Source: Campylobacterales bacterium (GTDB taxonomy: Bacteria; Campylobacterota; Campylobacteria; Campylobacterales; Arcobacteraceae). From it: a DNA stretch of 5,450 nucleotides. Under the pieces are notes generated by a model. The model was not told where the DNA came from. It worked only from the letters and a program-made list of their open reading frames with translations, and searched no databases. The translations under genes were made by a program, and so were the position numbers. The stretch lies in assembly GCA_027064245.1 (NCBI GenBank), contig JAMOPZ010000472.1, positions 1 to 5,450 of the forward strand, read 5' to 3'. This document shows positions 1 to 5,433 of the stretch, one piece after another (position 1 is the first letter of the stretch; each line of letters starts with the position of its first letter).

Positions 1-167
1 CAGTCCAAAAGCCGTTAGGCTAAGGTTAAACTTACGCTACTGCGTAAGCTGGACGATAGTTACTGTTATTAGCAGTTATGTTTTTGAAGGTTTGTCTAAC
101 GGAAGTCCTTCACATCCGACATGCAGCCATAAGCTAAAACTACTCCTGTCGAAGCCATGTCGACCCC
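1..167 (-). ncRNA. ssrA: tmRNA (ssrA), partial: 5' half, 3' end beyond left edge
   Basis: Rescues stalled ribosomes by acting as tRNA and then as mRNA for a degradation tag (trans-translation, with SmpB). Read on the minus strand from 167, the RNA starts GGGGTCGACATGGCTTCGAC followed by AGG; this is the conserved tmRNA 5' end (7-nt acceptor strand, then the TTCGAC block that folds with the 3' end). About 50 nt in lies an H-type pseudoknot matching PK1: CGGA (118-115) pairs with TCCG (103-100), and GAAGG (111-107) inside that loop pairs with CCTTC (90-86). Twelve bases later the tag frame opens at GCT (73-71) and ends at TAA (34-32). After the stop comes GCCTAACGGC, probably the start of PK2. 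PK3/PK4 and the 3' CCA half lie off the left edge, so roughly half of a typical one-piece tmRNA is visible. The identification is firm; the exact 5' end is inferred from the family pattern. Confidence 0.96.
32..73 (-). other. tmRNA tag-peptide reading frame (ANNSNYRPAYAVA, stop TAA)
   Basis: Resume codon GCT at 73-71, then twelve more sense codons and a TAA stop, giving ANNSNYRPAYAVA. The ANN start and the small hydrophobic C-terminal end fit the known design of tmRNA tags, where the last residues are read by ClpXP-type proteases. The RPAYA segment resembles the APAYA part of Campylobacter tags. It lies 12 nt downstream of PK1, the usual spacing. Confidence 0.93.
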
Positions 168-184
168 ACAGAAAATAGATAGAA

Positions 185-190
185 ATTATA
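185..190 (-). promoter_or_regulatory. Candidate sigma-70 -10 box for ssrA
   Basis: Minus-strand TATAAT, a perfect consensus, 17 nt before the mature tmRNA 5' G. Initiation 6-7 nt downstream would leave a short 5' leader of about ten bases for RNase P to remove. A 17-bp spacer upstream gives only a poor -35 (TTGTTT at 213-208), in keeping with the weak -35 dependence known for Campylobacterota. The 71-bp gap between the upstream gene's stop and tmRNA shows no clear terminator. Confidence 0.6.
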
Positions 191-238
191 TCTTAATTTC
201 AAAAAATAAACAAATAAGTAGAAAAAATATTTAGAGTA

Positions 239-2809
239 TTAGATTTCAGTGATAGGTTCACCAAAATAGTATCCTTGAAATTCATCTATCCCAAGGTTGT
301 TACATATGTCAAATATTTGTTTAGAGTGTACAAACTCTGCTATAGTTATTATATTTAACTCTTTTGCAAAAGTAATAATAGTCTTAACTATTTTAAGTGC
401 ATCTTTATTAGTATCTAAATTTTTTATTAAAGAGCCATCAATTTTTAAATAATCAGGTCGTAAATGCATCATATAAGAAAAGTTTGAGTATCCAGTTCCA
501 AAATCATCTATGGCAATTTTTGCTCCAGTACTTTGAATATATTTTATAAATTCAGCAACTTCAGGGATACTATATAGGTCTTCAGATTCTACTAATTCAA
601 AGATAATTTTTTCTTTATCTTCGTATTGATTGAGTTGTTGTTTAATATAATTGATAGTATCATCATTTAAGATATCTTGTGCAATTAGATTTATACTAAA
701 GCAGACTTTTTTATTTTTGAAGATTTCAAATGTTTTTTGAACTACACGTTGTGTGATTTGAGTATAGTATTTTGTTTTTTTAGAAATTTCTAAAAAAACG
801 TAAGGAGACAGTATATCTTTGCCGTATTGCATTCGTACAAGTGCTTCATATTTTACTATCTTTTTTTCTTTATTTACTATGGGTTGGTTGTACACAAGGA
901 TATCATCATTGTATAAAGCCTTTTTAATTTGACCGATTATTTTAAGTTTGTTTTTTTGCTTATTTATGGTATCAAGTTTTTCTGAGTATATTATATAATC
1001 TTTATGAGTAGCACTTGCTTGAGAAAGAGCGATATCAGCTTTAGCAAGTCTATTGCCTTTATTAAAACATATACCTGCATATATAGCAACGCTTATCTCA
1101 AAATTTGAATCTTTATCATAAAATTGAGTATTTTCTACCTTTTTAGTAATATCCTTAATTAAGTGTTCAAAATCTTTTTTTAAGATATTTTGACTGTTTA
1201 TTAGAGCAAATTCATCATTACCAATTCTATATAAACGTATATTTTTTCCAGATAACATTTTAAATAGTAACTGGGCTAATTCTTTTAATATAAAGTTACC
1301 GTTGATAAAGCCAAAAACATCATTTATATTTTTGAATGAACGAATATTTATAATAGCGATAAAAGCTTCTTTGTTTTGTGCTATATCGTAAATAAGAGCT
1401 GTTCTATTGGCAATATTTGTAAGTTTATCTGTATAGAGCTGTTTTATTAGTTCTTGTGATTTGTTTTGATTTTCTTTTTCAAGTTTTTTAAGTTCACTAA
1501 TATTTTGAACAGTACCACTTATAATAAGGGGCTCTTCCAGCTTACTATATTGTACAATTTGTGAAGTAGATTCAACATCTAGCATTGTACTATCATTTAG
1601 AATTATAGAGTATTGAAATGCTATTCTTTCTTTTGTTTGAAGTGCTTCTTGAAGTTTATTTTTAATTAATTCTTTATCTTTAGGATGTACAAATGCGAGA
1701 AAATTTTCAAGTGAAGGAGTGAAAGAATTTTTATCAACTTTAAATAATCTATAATGTTCATCTGACCATTCCAAAGTTTCTGCCTTAATATCGTAGAGAT
1801 AACTTCCTATTTGGGCAGTTCTTTGTGCATCATTTAGTGTATCTATAGTTCTTTGTAGCTTTTTGTTTATTGTATTTGGAAAATATTTTACGATAAAAAA
1901 TATAATTAAAGTTATGATACTAAATATAAAAAGATGTTTTATAAAAATTTTGAAAAATTCTTTGTAATATATGTGCATATCATCTAATGTAAAAATATAA
2001 GCAATTACGTTACCATTAAAATCTACAATTGGATAACGATATAAAAAGTATGGACTATTTGTAGTTGATATCTTTTGAATATCTTTATTAAAGTTAAGAG
2101 ATTTTATAATGTTTGGTGAGATACTACTTGTTCTATCTGCAAAAATATATTTTCCTACAGTCTTTTTATTTTTCATAAATTCTTGATAGTATTTATTTGA
2201 TAAAGACCTTGTAGCTTCTTTTGTATATATTAAAAATGCATCATGATGAGTATCTTTTTTTATGCTTTTAGTAAGCCAGTCTAGTTTTTTTCCTATGGAA
2301 AGGCCACCTAGCATTTTTTTATTTTCATCTATTATTGGATATGTGGTACGAATACCAGCATAAGTTTTACATATAAGAGTATGGGTGCTAGTCTGAAATG
2401 AGGATGTTATCCACTTAATATCTAAACGAGAATCAGAGACATCTGTACCAATTGACTTAAAGTCTGAAAAATTTACAAAAGAGATTGCTGGAGGTTTAAA
2501 AAAATGTATTTCATGAATATACTGTTTTTTTGAAATTTCTTTCCATATTGGATTGATATGATTTTTTAATAATGTTGGATTATTGTACTTATAAGCATCT
2601 AAAACACTCTTGTCTTTTGAAAGAAAACTAGCAATTGTTTTAAGTGTTAATTCTTGAGACTCCAATGTAGTTTGTATTGCATGTGTATCGTTAAGAAAGT
2701 TTCTTTTTGTAGCCTCTTTATAACCTATATAAAATGAAGATATTTCTATTATGATAAAAAAGATTAGTAGAGATAAAAGTATATAGATTAAAGGCTTTTT
2801 TTGAAACAC
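239..2809 (-). CDS. Membrane-bound dCache-PAS-GGDEF-EAL protein; probable cyclic-di-GMP phosphodiesterase
   Basis: 856 residues. TM helix about 6-29; extracytoplasmic sensor about 30-285 resembling the double-Cache fold dCache_3 (GTDVSD at 121-126, AGIRTTYPI at 151-159, GGLSIG at 168-173; second lobe YRYPIVDFNGNVIAYI 258-273); TM2 about 286-311; PAS_3-like domain about 328-440; short coiled coil; GGDEF 455-610; EAL 625-853. The GGDEF domain looks inactive: the signature is GNDEF (530-534), the first metal-binding Asp of the usual DxDxFK block is Asn488, and no RxxD inhibitory site precedes it. The EAL domain keeps the expected catalytic set: E655 of EALVR, N707, E738, D768-D769 of DDFGTGYS, K789, E825 and Q845. 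One odd residue is His828 where AEGVE normally has its second Glu. Expected role: hydrolysis of c-di-GMP to pGpG under control of a periplasmic ligand, with the GGDEF possibly only binding GTP. Translation starts at GTG; the next in-frame Met is residue 166, far inside the sensor. Family call is strong; net activity is inferred. Confidence 0.93.
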   Translation of the reverse strand: MFQKKPLIYILLSLLIFFIIIEISSFYIGYKEATKRNFLNDTHAIQTTLESQELTLKTIASFLSKDKSVLDAYKYNNPTLLKNHINPIWKEISKKQYIHEIHFFKPPAISFVNFSDFKSIGTDVSDSRLDIKWITSSFQTSTHTLICKTYAGIRTTYPIIDENKKMLGGLSIGKKLDWLTKSIKKDTHHDAFLIYTKEATRSLSNKYYQEFMKNKKTVGKYIFADRTSSISPNIIKSLNFNKDIQKISTTNSPYFLYRYPIVDFNGNVIAYIFTLDDMHIYYKEFFKIFIKHLFIFSIITLIIFFIVKYFPNTINKKLQRTIDTLNDAQRTAQIGSYLYDIKAETLEWSDEHYRLFKVDKNSFTPSLENFLAFVHPKDKELIKNKLQEALQTKERIAFQYSIILNDSTMLDVESTSQIVQYSKLEEPLIISGTVQNISELKKLEKENQNKSQELIKQLYTDKLTNIANRTALIYDIAQNKEAFIAIINIRSFKNINDVFGFINGNFILKELAQLLFKMLSGKNIRLYRIGNDEFALINSQNILKKDFEHLIKDITKKVENTQFYDKDSNFEISVAIYAGICFNKGNRLAKADIALSQASATHKDYIIYSEKLDTINKQKNKLKIIGQIKKALYNDDILVYNQPIVNKEKKIVKYEALVRMQYGKDILSPYVFLEISKKTKYYTQITQRVVQKTFEIFKNKKVCFSINLIAQDILNDDTINYIKQQLNQYEDKEKIIFELVESEDLYSIPEVAEFIKYIQSTGAKIAIDDFGTGYSNFSYMMHLRPDYLKIDGSLIKNLDTNKDALKIVKTIITFAKELNIITIAEFVHSKQIFDICNNLGIDEFQGYYFGEPITEI

Positions 2810-2814
2810 ATTTG

Positions 2815-2820
2815 CTCCTT
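2815..2820 (-). promoter_or_regulatory. Ribosome binding site deciding the GTG start of the GGDEF-EAL gene
   Basis: Minus-strand AAGGAG, 5 nt (CAAAT) before the GTG at 2809-2807. An overlapping ATG at 2811-2809 is 3 nt from the same site but reads ATG TGT TTC AAA AAA AGC CTT TAA and stops after seven codons, so the GTG is the productive start in this sequence. Confidence 0.8.
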
Positions 2821-2833
2821 ATCTTTCTATCCT

Positions 2834-2883
2834 ATTCTAACATAGTATTTTAGATAATCAAAGTGTTAGTTGTAAAAATTATA
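2834..2883 (-). promoter_or_regulatory. Candidate promoter region for the GGDEF-EAL gene
   Basis: Two minus-strand -10-like hexamers lie upstream of the GTG start: a perfect TATAAT at 2883-2878 and a weaker TAGAAT at 2839-2834. Neither has a convincing -35. In DNA this AT-rich such hexamers also occur by chance, so which one is used cannot be told from sequence. Confidence 0.35.
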
Positions 2884-2900
2884 TTTATATATGTAAATAT
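2881..2900. repeat. AT-rich dyad in the divergent promoter region, possible operator
   Basis: ATATTTA (2881-2887) and TAAATAT (2894-2900) form a perfect 7-bp inverted repeat with a 6-bp spacer. It overlaps the candidate -10 of the minus-strand gene and lies upstream of the lipoprotein gene, a placement suited to a shared operator. Composition alone could produce it, so the call is weak. Confidence 0.25.
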
Positions 2901-2920
2901 TAGCTTAATTTATCTTTGCA

Positions 2921-2931
2921 TATAGTATACT
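2921..2931 (+). promoter_or_regulatory. Candidate -10 region for the lipoprotein gene
   Basis: TATAGT (2921-2926) overlapping TATACT (2926-2931), 45-55 bp before the ATG. A second TATAAT at 2957-2962 touches the ribosome binding site and is too close to act as its -10. No recognisable -35. Confidence 0.3.
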
Positions 2932-2963
2932 TCATAGAAATATTTAAATGAATAGTTATAATT

Positions 2964-2968
2964 GGGAG
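2964..2968 (+). promoter_or_regulatory. Ribosome binding site of the lipoprotein gene
   Basis: GGGAG followed by a 7-nt spacer and ATG at 2976; standard spacing supports this start, which also gives a correctly sized lipoprotein signal peptide. Confidence 0.7.
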
Positions 2969-2975
2969 AAGTTTT

Positions 2976-3476
2976 ATGATTAAATTGGTTGTATATTGTT
3001 TGATAGGAGTATTTTTTATAGGTTGTGCTTCAACAAAAACTGATGAAGTAGTATATCAGGAGTATAAGCCTAAAAAAAGTATTGTTAATACTCAAGTACA
3101 TATTGAAAAGAAAAAGGTATCTTTAGTAAAAAATATAACAATTAGTGGAAGCATAAAAGGAGAAGTAGTAAACGTAGTAAAAGTAAATACTCTTTGGAAA
3201 TATGAAGTTAAGAGTGAAGATACAAGCAATTATAAACTATCTTATGCAAAATTTACTAGTCCAAATAGAGTCGCAAAAAAAGGTGATTTTGTCTATGCAG
3301 TTATTAAAAATGATATATTGAAAGAGTTATATTTGATAAAAAAAGCTAATTTTAAAACGAAAAATATTAATAAAATTTATAAAAAGAAAAAGAGTGTTAA
3401 AGTAAAAGCAGTAAAAAGGGTAAAAAAACATCAAATGATAGGTATTCCTACTGTTGAATCAATATCTTTAGATTAA
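2976..3476 (+). CDS. Small lysine-rich lipoprotein of unknown function
   Basis: 166 residues; I do not recognise the family. The N-terminus is a type II signal peptide: a short charged start, a hydrophobic stretch (4-16) and the lipobox FIGC with Cys17 as the lipidated residue. The +2 residue is Ala, which under the E. coli rule favours the outer membrane. Residues about 20-50 look like a flexible charged linker. Residues 53-126 alternate hydrophobic and polar and contain SGSIKGEVVNVVKVNTLWKY and, after a turn at KKGD (101-104), FVYAVIKNDILKELYLI; this reads as a small beta-barrel-like domain, perhaps OB-like, from pattern only. The C-terminus (127-152) is strongly basic (KKKK at 136-139, then KVKAVKRVKK), and Lys makes up 33 of 166 residues. 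It is divergent from the GGDEF-EAL gene with 166 bp between starts, and convergent with the kinase gene. It could be a periplasmic partner of either receptor, but there is no direct evidence. Gene call is strong, function unknown. Confidence 0.88.
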   Translation: MIKLVVYCLIGVFFIGCASTKTDEVVYQEYKPKKSIVNTQVHIEKKKVSLVKNITISGSIKGEVVNVVKVNTLWKYEVKSEDTSNYKLSYAKFTSPNRVAKKGDFVYAVIKNDILKELYLIKKANFKTKNINKIYKKKKSVKVKAVKRVKKHQMIGIPTVESISLD

Positions 3477-3586
3477 ATGTTAACCGTCTGTTATCTTTAA
3501 TCTATTATAATTTTACCAAGCAAAATTCATATTTTCTACTTGAGAATATAAAAAGAGTAATTTTTAAAAGTTTGCCAAGCCTTTTA
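3477..3586. other. Convergent intergenic gap, no clear terminator
   Basis: This 110-bp stretch separates the 3' ends of the lipoprotein and kinase genes, so transcription must end here from both sides. Weak elements only: ATATTTTC (3529-3536) pairs with GAGAATAT (3542-3549) around a 5-nt loop with one T-G pair but without an adjacent T run, and AAAAG (3557-3561) with CTTTT (3571-3575) on either side of a 9-nt loop. A short CCAAGC motif occurs twice (3516-3521 and 3565-3570). None is a convincing intrinsic terminator. Confidence 0.35.
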
Positions 3587-5149
3587 TTAATCTACTTTTT
3601 TTAACCTAATAGTAAACGTAGCTCCATCATAACAGTTTTTAGCAACTAAAATACCTCCCATACTTTTTTCAATAATTAACTTTGACATATATAGTCCAAT
3701 TCCTGTTCCTCCCATATCTTCTCTAGTTGTGAAATATGGTTGAAAAACTTTTTCTATTGGATCTGCTTCTATGCCTCCTGCATTATCACTTATAGAAAGA
3801 TATGTAAAATTATCACTATTTATAATAGTTATTCCTATTTTGGGATTAACTATTTTTTTAGCAACTAAAATATTTTTTGCATTTGTGATAATATTGAGTA
3901 AAACTTGTTCAAATTCATTTTTATGCCCATATATTTTAGTCTCTTTTGGAATCTCTACATGTAAAGATATATTTTCATTTTTTATAGTAGAGCCTATAAT
4001 ATTCATTACAGAACTAACAGCTTCACTAGCAAGGAACTCTTTTTTTTCACGAGAAGGCATAAAAAATTCTCTAAAATCATCTATTGTTTTTGACATATAT
4101 TCCAAAAGGTGTTCAGCTTCACTACTTTTTTTACTCATTGTATCGATATCTAATTTTCCAAAAGTGTAGCTAAATTTTAGTGTCATCATGATGGCTGAAA
4201 GCTCTGATAGTGGTTGTCTCCATTGGTGGGCTATGTTGCTTATCATCTCACCTAAAGCTATAAATTTTGATTTTTCAATAAGGAGTTGTTCCTGCTCTCT
4301 ACTTTTTTGCACTTCATTTTTTACTCGCTGAGCAAGTTCTCTATTTAGTTTTTTAAGCTCTTCTTTTTTTTGATTTACTTGTATATTCTTGTTTTTTAGA
4401 ACTATCTCTATTTGTCTTCCAAAAAATACTGCAAAAGAACTAGCAATAACTGAAAATAGCAAAAATAAAAATATAGCAGAAGTTATTTCCATTTCTACAT
4501 TTGTTTCGAGAGATTTCTTTTTTATCTCTATCTCTTTATTGATTCCATCAAGATATGCTCCAGCACCTATAATCCAATCCCAATGAGGATATAGTCTAAA
4601 GTATGATACTTTTGGTCTAACTAAATCTGAATCTAATTTTTTATACATATAATCAACAAAAGCATAGCCATATATACCTATCTCTTGTAGAAACTCTTTT
4701 CGAAATTTTTTCCCATTTGCATCTTTATATTCTGTTGATATATATTTACCCTCAAGGTCACTTCTATTGGCATTTACTAACATCTTGGCAAATTTATCTC
4801 CACCACCAAAATTTTCTATTTTATAGATAATTAGATAGTTGTTTTTATCATTCCCAAATCGTATAGTTCTTATCCAGTCTTTTAACTCTTCTTTATATTT
4901 TTCTTCATCATATTTTGGATTTATAGCTCTTTTAAATCTAATAAGTTTTATTATTGAATCAACTTCTCGTTTTATAAGTTTTCTTTGAGATACAACATAA
5001 GCATCTTTTATCTCTTTTATCTCTCTGTCTAAAGTTTGGTATTGTCTAGTTATAAAATAGTAACCACTAAAAATCATAAGTGTAGCTATCATAAATATAC
5101 CTGCAAATATAATAGCTGTAGATATATTATCTTCTTTTATAATTTTCAA
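3587..5149 (-). CDS. Cache-domain sensor histidine kinase (AHQWRQPL type), orphan
   Basis: 520 residues. TM1 about 10-34; periplasmic Cache sensor about 45-205, of the single-Cache/dCache_2 kind, ending in the diagnostic YPHWDWIIGAGAYLDGIN (187-204); TM2 about 222-244; coiled-coil signalling helix about 247-298; HisKA 295-365 with phospho-acceptor His308 in AHQWRQPL; ATP-binding domain about 405-517 with N-box N419 and N423, G1 box DNAGGI (455-460), F-box FQPYFTTRE (469-477) and G2 box GGTGIGLYMSK (480-490). All kinase motifs are intact. Expected role: detect a small extracellular ligand, commonly a carboxylate or amino acid for Cache domains, autophosphorylate and pass phosphate to a response regulator. 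None is adjacent here, so the partner lies beyond the window or elsewhere. The start is TTG: the frame upstream has no ATG or GTG before a stop at 5195-5197, and the next Met is residue 20, inside TM1. Family call is strong; ligand and output are unknown. Confidence 0.94.
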   Translation of the reverse strand: MKIIKEDNISTAIIFAGIFMIATLMIFSGYYFITRQYQTLDREIKEIKDAYVVSQRKLIKREVDSIIKLIRFKRAINPKYDEEKYKEELKDWIRTIRFGNDKNNYLIIYKIENFGGGDKFAKMLVNANRSDLEGKYISTEYKDANGKKFRKEFLQEIGIYGYAFVDYMYKKLDSDLVRPKVSYFRLYPHWDWIIGAGAYLDGINKEIEIKKKSLETNVEMEITSAIFLFLLFSVIASSFAVFFGRQIEIVLKNKNIQVNQKKEELKKLNRELAQRVKNEVQKSREQEQLLIEKSKFIALGEMISNIAHQWRQPLSELSAIMMTLKFSYTFGKLDIDTMSKKSSEAEHLLEYMSKTIDDFREFFMPSREKKEFLASEAVSSVMNIIGSTIKNENISLHVEIPKETKIYGHKNEFEQVLLNIITNAKNILVAKKIVNPKIGITIINSDNFTYLSISDNAGGIEADPIEKVFQPYFTTREDMGGTGIGLYMSKLIIEKSMGGILVAKNCYDGATFTIRLKKVD

Positions 5150-5155
5150 TACAAA

Positions 5156-5160
5156 CCTTT
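5156..5160 (-). promoter_or_regulatory. Ribosome binding site supporting the TTG start of the kinase gene
   Basis: Minus-strand AAAGG, 6 nt (TTTGTA) before TTG at 5149-5147. The site is short, and combined with TTG predicts modest translation. It is the only start that keeps the positively charged N-terminus and TM1 whole. Confidence 0.6.
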
Positions 5161-5171
5161 TTTTAAAAATT

Positions 5172-5185
5172 ATTATACTATTATA
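5172..5185 (-). promoter_or_regulatory. Two tandem TATAAT -10 boxes upstream of the kinase gene
   Basis: Two perfect minus-strand TATAAT hexamers at 5185-5180 and 5177-5172, 8 bp apart, 22 to 36 bp before the TTG. Either could place a transcript start shortly before the ribosome binding site, giving a very short leader. No clear -35. Confidence 0.5.
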
Positions 5186-5233
5186 TACTAATAATTACAC
5201 TCTTACCATATATTAAATTTTGGTTAGAGAAAT

Positions 5234-5253
5234 TTTTACTTAATTTTACTTAG
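5234..5253. repeat. Tandem 10-bp direct repeat TTTTACTTAA / TTTTACTTAG
   Basis: Two head-to-tail 10-mers differing in the last base lie just left of the structured element that begins near 5256. They could be a target-site scar, a binding site or replication slippage; the sequence does not decide. Confidence 0.6.
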
Positions 5254-5284
5254 TAACTGACCTTACGCACTAATGATACCCTGA

Positions 5285-5383
5285 GTGGTTTTTGTAGCAT
5301 TTGAGTACAAGGCACATCGAAGAAGCATAGCTTTAGCTATGCTGATGAGATGTAACGCCGTAATCGAGTGCTACAAAAACCAC
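5285..5383. repeat. 99-nt imperfect long hairpin
   Basis: GTGGTTTTTGTAGCA (5285-5299) is perfectly complementary to TGCTACAAAAACCAC (5369-5383). Inward the arms keep pairing: 5300-5308 with 5360-5368 (one mismatch, two T-G pairs), GGC (5311-5313) with GCC (5357-5359), ACATC (5314-5318) with GATGT (5349-5353), a symmetric 5x5 internal loop, then AGCATAGC (5324-5331) with GCTATGCT (5336-5343) and a TTTA loop. The asymmetric bulges (AA at 5309-5310, AAC at 5354-5356) let the two strands fold differently. Confidence 0.9.
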
Positions 5384-5433
5384 CCGTAGGGCAAAAGAGT
5401 AAGCACTTTACTGACTTCGTTACAAAATTTCCA

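Noticed and set aside
2809..2811. ATG as start of the GGDEF-EAL gene
   Set aside because: It is in another frame and stops after seven codons. The overlapping GTG gives the full protein with an intact first membrane helix.
2957..2962. TATAAT as promoter of the lipoprotein gene
   Set aside because: It abuts the ribosome binding site, so a transcript from it would begin inside or after that site.
3529..3575. Bidirectional intrinsic terminator
   Set aside because: The possible stems are short and AT-rich and lack a properly placed T run; kept only as a note on the gap.
3771..4169. Plus-strand open frame of 132 codons
   Set aside because: It lies antisense to the ATP-binding and HisKA part of the kinase, whose motifs are intact on the minus strand. 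Its translation has no recognisable domain and it has no convincing ribosome binding site.
4389..4586. Plus-strand open frame of 65 codons
   Set aside because: Antisense to the second membrane segment and neighbouring part of the kinase; a by-product of the AT-rich codons, with no supporting start signal.
5285..5383. Integron attC site or CRISPR repeat
   Set aside because: There is no conserved RYYYAAC/GTTRRRY pair in the required places, no integrase, and no spaced repeat array; only one hairpin unit is seen.
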